A stretch of DNA of 12,678 nucleotides from Maritimibacter sp. (lineage in GTDB: Bacteria > Pseudomonadota > Alphaproteobacteria > Rhodobacterales > Rhodobacteraceae), in assembly GCA_020441225.1 (NCBI GenBank), contig JAGRMP010000076.1, positions 1-12,678 on the forward strand. The letters are read 5' to 3'. Positions 6,564 through 12,211 of the stretch are shown piece after piece; within the stretch, counting starts at the first letter, position 1; each line of letters starts with the position of its first letter. Made by a program: the position numbers and the translations under genes. Below the pieces are notes generated by a model, which searched no databases, was not told the origin of the DNA, and saw only the letters and a list, made by a program, of their open reading frames with translations.

Positions 6564-7771
6564 CGTTTCACCAGGCTCCACTGGGTGACCGGCATCAGCG
6601 GCCGCCAGCCGGTGCGCTGCCCGACCGGCTCGGCGCGGCTGATCGCGAGCTGCACGAGGTCGCCGCCGTGGCGTTTTTGCAGCTCGATCAGCACCGCCTG
6701 GCTTTCGAGCGTGACGGCGTTGACCACGAGACGGCCGAGCGGCTTCAGCGCCGCCCATGCGGCAGCGTATGTTTCAGGCGACAGCCCGCCGCCAATGAAG
6801 ACCGCGTCGGGCGCCTCCAGCCCGTCGAGCGCCTCCGGCACCATGCCGTCGACCAGTTCCAGCCGCGGCACGCCGAGCGCCAGCGCATTGGCGGCGGCGA
6901 GTGCACGGCGGTCGGCGCGGGGTTCGATCCCGATGGCGCGGGCATAGCGCGCGGCCCGCATCCATTCGATCGCGACCGAGCCGCAGCCGGTGCCGATGTC
7001 CCAGAGCAGCGCGCCGCGCATCGGCATCAGCTTGGCCACGGTCACCGCGCGCACCTCGCGCTTGGTCATGGTGCCGTCATGCTGGAACAGATCGTCGGCG
7101 AGGCCCGGCACGCGCGGGAGCAGCGCGGCATTGGGCGCGGCGATACAGTCGACCGCGAGCGTGTTGAACGGCGGCACCGCGTGGTCCCAGCTCTCGGCAA
7201 TGCCATCGAACCGGGCTTCCGCCTCGCCCCCCATATTGGCAAGCACGGTCATCCGGCTCGCGCCAAAGCCGCGGTCGGCGAGGAAGCGGGCGATCCTGGC
7301 GGGCGTCTCTTCGCCGGTCGTGAGGATCAGGAGCCGCGCATCGGGCTGGATGAACGCGATCATCTGCTCGACGGGCCGCCCGTGGACGGTGAGGGTTTCG
7401 ACATCCGCCATCGACCAGCCCATCCGCGCGGCGGCGAGCTGAAAGGCGGAGAGCTGCGGGTGATAGGTGATCTCGCCCGGCGCGATCTCGCGGCCGATCC
7501 GCGCGCCCACCGAAAACCAGAGGGGATCGCCGGTGGCCAGTACGACAACACGCTTGCCGCGCAGCTCCTTGAGCGTGCCCAGAAGCGCGTCGAAGGGCGA
7601 GGGCCATTCGATCCGCTTTGCGTCCAGACCATCCGTCAGCGTATGATGCCGGCTGCCGCCGAGGATCACCTCGGCTGCTTCGACAACGGCGCGGGTGGCG
7701 GGGGCAAGACCGGCGAGCCCGTCTTCACCGATGCCGACGATGTGCAGCCAGGGGGCTTTGGGTGTGGTCAT
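6560..7771 (-). CDS. cobL: Precorrin-6Y C5,15-methyltransferase (decarboxylating), CbiE-CbiT fusion
   Basis: A 403-residue bifunctional SAM-dependent enzyme of corrin synthesis. The N-terminal CbiE-type domain (about 8-200) begins LHIVGIGEDGLAGL and carries VLATGDPLWFSVG at 77-89; it methylates C5 or C15. The C-terminal CbiT-type domain (about 230-403) has a different, Rossmann methyltransferase fold, with the SAM loop LLWDIGTGCGSVAIEW at 255-270 and VFIGGGLSPE further on; it decarboxylates the ring-C acetate and methylates the remaining position. The DGTMTKREVRA segment near 232-242 is typical of the CbiT entry. Length agrees with CobL. Both ends overlap the neighbours by four bases (ATGA with the cobH stop and with the cobI start), which is strong evidence of one transcript with coupled translation. 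Confidence 0.96.
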   Translation of the reverse strand: MTTPKAPWLHIVGIGEDGLAGLAPATRAVVEAAEVILGGSRHHTLTDGLDAKRIEWPSPFDALLGTLKELRGKRVVVLATGDPLWFSVGARIGREIAPGEITYHPQLSAFQLAAARMGWSMADVETLTVHGRPVEQMIAFIQPDARLLILTTGEETPARIARFLADRGFGASRMTVLANMGGEAEARFDGIAESWDHAVPPFNTLAVDCIAAPNAALLPRVPGLADDLFQHDGTMTKREVRAVTVAKLMPMRGALLWDIGTGCGSVAIEWMRAARYARAIGIEPRADRRALAAANALALGVPRLELVDGMVPEALDGLEAPDAVFIGGGLSPETYAAAWAALKPLGRLVVNAVTLESQAVLIELQKRHGGDLVQLAISRAEPVGQRTGWRPLMPVTQWSLVKR

Positions 7772-8430
7772 GAGGCGATCTCCGGAAGGCCGGCAGCAAG
7801 CGCGTTGACGGCGGCCGAGGCCATGGCCGAGCCGCCGCGTCGGCCGCGCAGCGCGATGAAGTCTGTTCCGCGCGGGTCGCGGGCCAGCTCCGCCTTGGAT
7901 TCCGCCGCGCCGACAAAGCCGACGGGGAAACCGAGGATCAGCGCCGGTTTCGGCGCGCCCGCGTCGAGAAGCTCGAGCAGGTGGAAGAGGGCCGTGGGCG
8001 CGTTGCCGATGGCGACGACGGCGCCCGCGAGATGCTCCGCCCAGAGTTCGACGGCGGCGGCGGAACGGGTGTTGGCGATGGTCCGGGCGCGGTCCGGCAC
8101 CGTGGTGTCGTTGAGCGTGACGATGACGCGGTTATCGGCGGGCAGGTAGTGCCGGATGACCCCGGCGCCGACCATCTCGCAATCGGCAAGCACCGGCGCG
8201 CCCCCGGCCAGCGCCCGCGCCCCGGCCTCGAAGGCGCCGGGGGAAAAGGCCAGCCTGTCGGCCACCTCGACCATGCCGCAGGCGTGGATCACCCGGGTCG
8301 CGAGCGCCGCCATGCCCGGCGCGAACCGGTCGAGCCGGGCTTCGCGGCGCACGGTCTCGAAGCTCTGCGCATAGATCGCCGCCGGATCGCGCTCATAGCG
8401 CAGCGGGCGGGGGGGCGTGGTGTCGCTCAT
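7768..8430 (-). CDS. cobH: Precorrin-8X / cobalt-precorrin-8 methylmutase
   Basis: A 220-residue enzyme (CobH, CbiC in the cobalt-early route) that moves the C11 methyl group to C12 to give hydrogenobyrinic or cobyrinic acid. After a short N-terminal arm with YERDPAAIYAQSF it shows TRVIHACGM, in which His49 corresponds to the catalytic histidine of the family. DCEMVGAGV lies near 83-91, NTRSAAAVELW near 119-129, and the glycine-rich product-binding segment GFPVGFVGAAESK at about 167-179 is intact. It ends with FIALRGRRGGSAMASAAVNALA, as expected. Length is typical. The ATG overlaps the cbiX stop by four bases, and its own stop overlaps the cobL start in the same way. Confidence 0.96.
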   Translation of the reverse strand: MSDTTPPRPLRYERDPAAIYAQSFETVRREARLDRFAPGMAALATRVIHACGMVEVADRLAFSPGAFEAGARALAGGAPVLADCEMVGAGVIRHYLPADNRVIVTLNDTTVPDRARTIANTRSAAAVELWAEHLAGAVVAIGNAPTALFHLLELLDAGAPKPALILGFPVGFVGAAESKAELARDPRGTDFIALRGRRGGSAMASAAVNALAAGLPEIAS

Positions 8431-9665
8431 CGCCGGCGCGCCGATTCCGGACCGTGCGGATGTCTGGCGTGCGGATAGTCGGGGTGATGGTGATGGCCGT
8501 GGTGGTGGTCGTGGTGGTGGTGGTGGACATGCCCGTGATCATGCCCGTGATCATGCCCGTGTTCGTGCGCGTGATCGTGTCCGTGGTGATGATGCAGGTG
8601 CAGCCGGCATTCGCCGGTGCAGAATGTGTCGCAGAGCGCGCAATCGGCGACGTTGGACCCGGGCGCAGAGGCGCCCTGGCCTTCGACATGGTGATGGTGG
8701 CTTTCCTGGACCAGCCCGACCTCGGCCTCGAAACCCAGCACTTCGACCCGGTATTTGCACATCACGCAGACCGGCGGCGGCACGTCACCGAAGGCCGGAT
8801 GACCGGCACGGTCCCCGGCCGGGATCTCGACCGCCACGCCGTCGCGGGTAAGGATCTGGGCGCGGTAGGGGCAGGTGCCGCAATTGGGGGGCGGCACCGC
8901 GCCGAGCTGTTCGGTCGCCCGTTCGGCAAAGGTTTCGAGCACCTTGGGGTGGTCGCCGAGATAGCCGGCCTTGACGAACCCGATCCCGGGGTGATCGGCG
9001 GCGACCTTGTCGGTAAACCCGTAGATCCGGTCGATGAGGATGCCGGAGAACAGGAAATAGGGGAACACGACGATGCGCCTGTAGCCGAGTTTCGCTGCAT
9101 GGCGCAGCACCGGTTCGACCAGCGGAAAGGTGACGCCGGAATAGCCCACTTCGAGCCAGCCGAAGCCCAGGCCCTCCTGCAGCAGCCGCGCCACCTTGGC
9201 GACATTGCCGTTGGCGTCCGGGTCCGAGGCACCGCGGCCGATCACCACGAGGCAGGTCTCTTCCAACGGCACCGCGCCCCCGGCGGCGTCCGCCGCGGCA
9301 ATCGCGTCGCGCACCCGGTCGCCGGCGGCGGCGATCATCTTCGGGTCGACGCCCAGGTCGCGCCCGTAAGAGACCTCGATCCCGTGTTCGGCCGCATAGG
9401 CGTTGAGCACGGTGGGGATGTCGTTCTTGGTGTGCATCGCGGCGAACAGCATGCCCGGCACGGCGAGGATACGGTCGACGCCGCGGGCGCGCAGGTTATC
9501 GAGCCCCGCCCGGATCACCGGGTTGGCAAATTCGAGATAGCCATAGTCGCAGTCCCACTCCGCGGGCAGGTAGGCGGGCAGCTTTTCGGCCAGGGTGGCA
9601 AATTCGCTCACCGCCACCGCGCTGCGGGAGCCGTGCCCGCAGATCATCACTCCGATCTTGCGCAC
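8427..9665 (-). CDS. cbiX: CbiX-type sirohydrochlorin cobaltochelatase with Cys- and His-rich tail
   Basis: A 412-residue protein expected to insert cobalt into sirohydrochlorin, the committing step of the cobalt-early route. Two chelatase half-domains occupy about 1-250: the first begins KIGVMICGHGSRS (His11 in the metal-binding position) with LEFANPVI at 44-51 and MHTKNDIP at 77-84; the second has CLVVIGRGASDPDANG from 138 and FPYFLFSGILIDRIYGF at 201-217. The tail is unusual. PPNCGTCPYR (259-268) and PPVCVMCKYR (297-306) look like copies of one PPxCxxCxYR motif, and ESHHHH (321-326) precedes CALCDTFCTGEC (342-353). Residues 356-404 hold 29 histidines in 49 positions. Long CbiX proteins are known to carry an Fe-S motif and a His-rich stretch. 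The start is GTG at 9665, supported by AGGAAG eight bases upstream and by the usual KIGVMICGHGSR beginning. It begins three bases after the stop of the small membrane gene. Confidence 0.93.
   Translation of the reverse strand: MRKIGVMICGHGSRSAVAVSEFATLAEKLPAYLPAEWDCDYGYLEFANPVIRAGLDNLRARGVDRILAVPGMLFAAMHTKNDIPTVLNAYAAEHGIEVSYGRDLGVDPKMIAAAGDRVRDAIAAADAAGGAVPLEETCLVVIGRGASDPDANGNVAKVARLLQEGLGFGWLEVGYSGVTFPLVEPVLRHAAKLGYRRIVVFPYFLFSGILIDRIYGFTDKVAADHPGIGFVKAGYLGDHPKVLETFAERATEQLGAVPPPNCGTCPYRAQILTRDGVAVEIPAGDRAGHPAFGDVPPPVCVMCKYRVEVLGFEAEVGLVQESHHHHVEGQGASAPGSNVADCALCDTFCTGECRLHLHHHHGHDHAHEHGHDHGHDHGHVHHHHHDHHHGHHHHPDYPHARHPHGPESARRR
8528..8587. repeat. 12-bp tandem repeat inside the cbiX His-rich tail
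   Basis: Five 12-base units are in phase: CATGCCCGTGAT at 8528-8539 and again at 8540-8551, a close copy at 8552-8563, and two degenerate copies at 8564-8587. On the minus strand each unit encodes a GHDH-like four-residue step. Flanking GTG/GGT-rich sequence (about 8487-8527) encodes runs of histidine. Twelve is a multiple of three, so copy-number change would alter tail length without breaking the frame. Confidence 0.8.
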
Positions 9666-9668
9666 CCG

Positions 9669-9893
9669 TCAGGCTTCCTGCGGCTCTTCGTCGGCGATGG
9701 CCTCTTCGGCCTCGTCGTCTTCGGCCTCGTCCTTGCGGCCCTTCAACACACCCCAGAGCGCGACCCCGAGGGCGATCCCGATCGCCACACCGGCGACCAC
9801 GTGGTCATGGCCCGCGACCTCGGCGAGATGGCCGGGATGCGCGAGGGCAAGCCCCGGCACGAGCGCGAAAATCACGGGGAGAAGGGCTTTCAT
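9669..9893 (-). CDS. Small His-containing membrane protein heading the cob operon (DUF6732-like)
   Basis: A 74-residue protein. Residues 1-18 form a signal peptide (MKALLPVIFALVPGLALA) with a likely cleavage after ALA, leaving HPGHLAEVAGHDH with four histidines at the start of the mature protein. A single membrane segment (VVAGVAIGIALGVALWGVL, about 32-50) is followed by basic KGRK and an acidic cytoplasmic tail rich in Glu, Asp and Ala. It resembles my recollection of the DUF6732 family of Rhodobacterales, whose function is not known to me. The ATG at 9893 is chosen because AGGAAAGG lies just upstream and the signal peptide begins exactly there; the longer open frame upstream is not protein-like. 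The stop is three bases before the cbiX start, so it shares that transcript. The position suggests a part in cobalt handling at the membrane, an inference. Confidence 0.75.
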   Translation of the reverse strand: MKALLPVIFALVPGLALAHPGHLAEVAGHDHVVAGVAIGIALGVALWGVLKGRKDEAEDDEAEEAIADEEPQEA

Positions 9894-10191
9894 GGCACAT
9901 CCTTTCCTGGCAGCCGCCGGGCGCGGAGAGGCTATGCCTTGGCGACGACTGCGCGGTGCGATCCCCTGACTGGGTCGATCTCGCCGCACGACACCTCTCC
10001 GGCCCGCTTGCGGGGCATCGTCTTGCCCCCGTATAGGCGAGGCGGGTCCGTTGTACAATGATCGAGCGCAAAGGCGGGCGGCGGCGTGGCCCGTGTACAA
10101 ATTGTGCGCCATTGCACGAAGCTTGCGCGGTGGGTCTTGTTTTGTGCGCGGCCGCCGTGCCCTATATCGAGCGCAACAGGAGGACTGCGCC
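9894..10191. other. Divergent control region of the cob operon and the hydroquinone reductase gene
   Basis: This 298-bp gap must hold the leftward promoter of the corrinoid operon and the rightward promoter of the reductase. TGTACAA occurs at 10052-10058 (inside the palindrome TTGTACAA) and again at 10094-10100, exactly 42 bp apart, about four helical turns. GTGC/GCAC arms at 10105-10118 add another small inverted repeat. For the rightward gene TATATC at 10163-10168 could be a -10 element with no good -35. I searched the leftward strand by eye for a cobalamin riboswitch and did not find its core. A 28-codon frame (10018-9932, minus) is present but unsupported. Confidence 0.6.
10030..10058 (-). 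promoter_or_regulatory. Candidate promoter of the cob operon overlapping a TTGTACAA palindrome
   Basis: On the minus strand TTGTAC (10058-10053) is followed by a 17-base spacer and TATACG (10035-10030, four of six matches to the -10 consensus). The -35 hexamer is part of the palindrome TTGTACAA at 10051-10058, so a protein bound there would cover the promoter. The leader to the first ATG at 9893 would be about 130 bases. Confidence 0.35.
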
Positions 10192-11166
10192 ATGGGACAA
10201 CTCATCGACGGACGCTGGGACGACAGCTGGTACGACACCAAGAAATCCGGTGGGCGTTTCGTGCGCTCGCGCCAGGAATTTCGCAACTGGGTGACCCCGG
10301 ACGGCAGTGCCGGGCCTTCGGGCGAGGGGGGATTCGCCGCCGAGAGCGGGCGCTATCACCTCTACGTCTCCTATGCCTGCCCCTGGGCGCACCGCACGCT
10401 GGTGTTTCGCGCCCTAAAGGGGCTGGAGGCGCATATCGACGTCTCGGTCGTCCACCCCGACATGCTGTCGGACGGCTGGACCTTTGACGAGGGTTTCGAC
10501 GGGGCGACCGGCGACAGGCTGTTCGGCGCGGATTACCTGCGTGACATCTACCTGCGCGCCGTGCCCGACATGACCGGGCGGGTCACCGTGCCGATCCTGT
10601 GGGACAAGCAGCAGGGCAAGATCGTCTCGAACGAAAGCTCCGAGATCATCCGCATGCTCAACTCCGCCTTCGACGGGCTGACCGGGAACGAGGCGGACTT
10701 CTGGCCCGAAGCGCTGCGCGGCGAGATCGAAGCGGTGAACGAACGGGTCTACGAGACGGTCAACAACGGCGTCTACCGCGCCGGATTCGCGACCACGCAG
10801 GAGGCCTATGACGAGGCGGTGACGGCCCTGTTCGAGAGCCTCGACTGGCTCGAAGAGCGGCTGTCGCGTCAGCGCTACCTGGTCGGCGACCAAGTGACCG
10901 AGGCCGACTGGCGGCTGTTCACCACGCTGGTGCGGTTCGACCCCGTGTACCACGGCCATTTCAAGTGCAACCGGCGGCGGCTGATCGATTACCCCAACCT
11001 CTGGGCCTATGCGCGCGAGCTCTACCAATGGCCGGGCGTGGCCGGGACGGTCTGGCCGTCGCACTACATCCGCCACTACCATTACAGCCACGACACGATC
11101 AATCCGCACCGGATCGTGCCCATCGGGCCGGTGATCGACTGGGACGAGCCGCACGGGCGGGGGTAA
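10192..11166 (+). CDS. yqjG: Glutathionyl-hydroquinone reductase (Xi-class GST, YqjG/ECM4 family)
   Basis: A 324-residue cytosolic enzyme that uses glutathione to reduce glutathionyl-hydroquinones back to hydroquinones, a repair reaction for quinone adducts. The thioredoxin-like N-terminal domain carries YVSYACPWAHRTL, with the catalytic Cys63 at the same number as in E. coli YqjG; the CPWA motif defines the Xi class. The region VPILWDKQQGKIVSNESSEIIRML (about 133-156) forms the glutathione site with the conserved NESSEI. The helical C-terminal domain includes VNNGVYRAGFATTQEAYDEA, LVGDQVTEADWRLFTTLVRFD and the ending HYHYSHDTINPHRIVPIGP, all family hallmarks. Length agrees with the family (320-330). 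The start at 10192 has AGGAGGA at 10178-10184, about eight bases upstream. It is transcribed away from the cob operon and shares its control region. Confidence 0.96.
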   Translation: MGQLIDGRWDDSWYDTKKSGGRFVRSRQEFRNWVTPDGSAGPSGEGGFAAESGRYHLYVSYACPWAHRTLVFRALKGLEAHIDVSVVHPDMLSDGWTFDEGFDGATGDRLFGADYLRDIYLRAVPDMTGRVTVPILWDKQQGKIVSNESSEIIRMLNSAFDGLTGNEADFWPEALRGEIEAVNERVYETVNNGVYRAGFATTQEAYDEAVTALFESLDWLEERLSRQRYLVGDQVTEADWRLFTTLVRFDPVYHGHFKCNRRRLIDYPNLWAYARELYQWPGVAGTVWPSHYIRHYHYSHDTINPHRIVPIGPVIDWDEPHGRG

Positions 11167-11198
11167 TCCGGCCTGGTTCGGGCAGAGGCGGCGCGATA

Positions 11199-11227
11199 TT
11201 GGAAACGCCGGGTGGAGGGCCTATCTC
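11199..11227 (+). promoter_or_regulatory. Candidate promoter giving a leaderless mRNA for the 77-residue membrane protein
   Basis: TTGGAA at 11199-11204, a 17-base spacer and TATCTC at 11222-11227. Initiation about seven bases after the -10 element would fall on the ATG at 11234 itself. That agrees with the absence of a well-placed Shine-Dalgarno sequence (the only GGAGG lies about 15 bases upstream, inside the spacer). Confidence 0.35.
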
Positions 11228-11233
11228 TGGTCC

Positions 11234-11467
11234 ATGCAGTTCGTCTTGCTCCTCATCGTCGGCGCTGCCGCCGGGTTCATCGCCACCCGTGCGATGAAGC
11301 TCGACACCGGCGTGCTCACCACGATCGCGATCGGTGTGCTCGGCGCGGTGATCGGCAGCGTGGTGCTGCGGTTCCTGATCGGGCTCGTGGGCGCGGGAGC
11401 CGGGTTTGTCGGCGCTGTGCTCGGCGCGGCCTTGCTGATCTGGCTGTGGCAGACTTTCGTAAAATGA
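11234..11467 (+). CDS. GlsB/YeaQ/YmgE-type small membrane protein, copy 1
   Basis: A 77-residue, very hydrophobic inner-membrane protein. It has three hydrophobic helices, at about residues 2-20, 27-48 and 50-73, joined by short loops with glycine-rich faces (GAAAGFIATRAM, IGVLGAVIGSVVLRF, GAGAGFVGAVLGAALLIWLWQ). This pattern and length match the transglycosylase-associated / GlsB-YeaQ-YmgE family, linked in other bacteria to stress responses; the molecular role is not established. The ATG at 11234 coincides with the predicted transcription start of the upstream promoter. It lies 67 bp after the reductase gene and could partly be read through from it. A second protein of the same type starts 362 bp downstream. 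Confidence 0.75.
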   Translation: MQFVLLLIVGAAAGFIATRAMKLDTGVLTTIAIGVLGAVIGSVVLRFLIGLVGAGAGFVGAVLGAALLIWLWQTFVK

Positions 11468-11829
11468 CCGGCTGACCGAACCCTCGGCACGCCGCGATCC
11501 GGTGCGCAGGGAAGCGGCCCCGGCGCGATCCGGACGCATCCACGGGCCATGGGTGTGGTCGGATTCTGCGGTGCCAAGGTATCCAGAAATCCGGATTTCT
11601 GGATTTGGCGGACGGGCGTTTTCTTTCGCAAATTCAGTATCCTGAGTTGGATCCGCCAGCGGCGCGAAATCGCTCGTTCACGAAATATTAACCACAGGTT
11701 CTGCATCGCCGTCGCGGTCGCCGCCTGCTTCGCGGCGTGCGCGCCCGATCGAGGATTCCCGCTTTGTCGATCGCGAGACTCGCCGCATCATGTCCGCACG
11801 GATCGGAAAACCGTTTTCGGGAGGACATC
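11468..11829. other. Non-coding gap between the two small membrane-protein genes
   Basis: The gap is 362 bp long. Its middle (about 11580-11700) is noticeably more AT-rich than the surroundings and holds a perfect 24-bp palindrome, listed separately, plus a nearby looser inverted pair GGCGGA (11607-11612) and TCCGCC (11652-11657). TATTAA at 11686-11691 could be a -10 element, but no -35 partner is at the right distance. Next to the downstream gene there is GAAAAC-C-GTTTTC at 11806-11818, directly before the ribosome-binding site. A 94-codon frame here is not convincing as a gene. Confidence 0.6.
11581..11604. repeat. Perfect 24-bp palindrome with bulged outer arms
   Basis: ATCCAGAAATCC (11581-11592) is followed immediately by its exact reverse complement. 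Outside it, GCCAA at 11573-11577 pairs with TTGGC at 11605-11609 after a three-base bulge, giving 17 base pairs in all. There is no T-run after it, so it does not look like an intrinsic terminator. A binding site for a dimeric regulator, a small RNA stem or a dispersed palindromic repeat are possible. Confidence 0.85.
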
Positions 11830-12072
11830 ATGACCATCATCGTTTCGATCATCATCGGCTTCGCCATCGGGTGTTTCATCAATTACGCGATCACCTTCAG
11901 GACCGGCCAGGCCCGCAACATCGGGATCTGTATCGGCGGCGCGCTCCTTGGCGGTGCGCTGATTCCTGCGCTCCTGTCGATGTCGTCCTTCTGGGCCGCG
12001 CTGGTGGGCTCGGTGATCGGCGTCGCAATCGTCATGGGGCTCTGGCTCAAGCTCTCTCCGACAAAAGCCTGA
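11830..12072 (+). CDS. GlsB/YeaQ/YmgE-like small membrane protein, copy 2
   Basis: An 80-residue hydrophobic membrane protein with three predicted helices, at about residues 2-21, 30-49 and 52-73 (MTIIVSIIIGFAIGCFINYA, IGICIGGALLGGALIPALL, FWAALVGSVIGVAIVMGLWL). The glycine-spaced helices and the length are like those of copy 1, but direct sequence identity is low, so family membership is an inference. The start at 11830 is fixed by GGGAGGA at 11819-11825, five bases upstream; an earlier in-frame ATG at 11737 would add an unconvincing Arg/Ser-rich stretch. A small inverted repeat (11806-11818) just ahead of the ribosome-binding site could affect its access. After the stop, GCCGC-GAA-GCGGC at 12100-12112 could form a hairpin but has no T-run. 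Confidence 0.65.
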   Translation: MTIIVSIIIGFAIGCFINYAITFRTGQARNIGICIGGALLGGALIPALLSMSSFWAALVGSVIGVAIVMGLWLKLSPTKA

Positions 12073-12211
12073 GACCGGCCTGGCACCGCGGCGCGAGGGG
12101 CCGCGAAGCGGCATGAGATCGATTCCCGGGGCGCGCGTCCAGCGCCTGCCGCTGCTGCGCCCGCGGCGTGCCTTGTCCCAGGCTCCGGCCCCGGTCGGAA
12201 ACTGCCCGCGC

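Noticed and set aside
6554..8149. 531-codon open frame on the plus strand across cobL and cobH
   Set aside because: Antisense shadow of two well-recognised genes, with an Arg/His/Gly-rich composition and no motif.
8528..8587. CRISPR-like array
   Set aside because: The 12-base units are contiguous with no unique spacers and encode the histidine tail of CbiX.
9894..10060. Cobalamin riboswitch before the operon
   Set aside because: Only the fragment GCCAGGA (minus strand, 9911-9905) and a CCCCGCAA segment resemble conserved parts; the GCCACTG core and the rest of the B12 box are missing, so I do not call it.
8454..10061. 535-codon open frame on the plus strand across cbiX
   Set aside because: It is antisense to cbiX; its start is a Val/Met run mirroring the histidine codons, and it has no recognisable domain. 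Long antisense frames are common at this GC content.
11549..11833. 94-codon open frame with a lipoprotein-like AACFAACAP stretch
   Set aside because: It runs through the palindrome and the ribosome-binding site of the next gene, has no ribosome-binding site of its own, and the lipobox-like part is in the middle of the frame.
12100..12112. GCCGC-GAA-GCGGC hairpin as terminator after the second membrane-protein gene
   Set aside because: Only five pairs and no T-run; such stems are frequent by chance in DNA this GC-rich.
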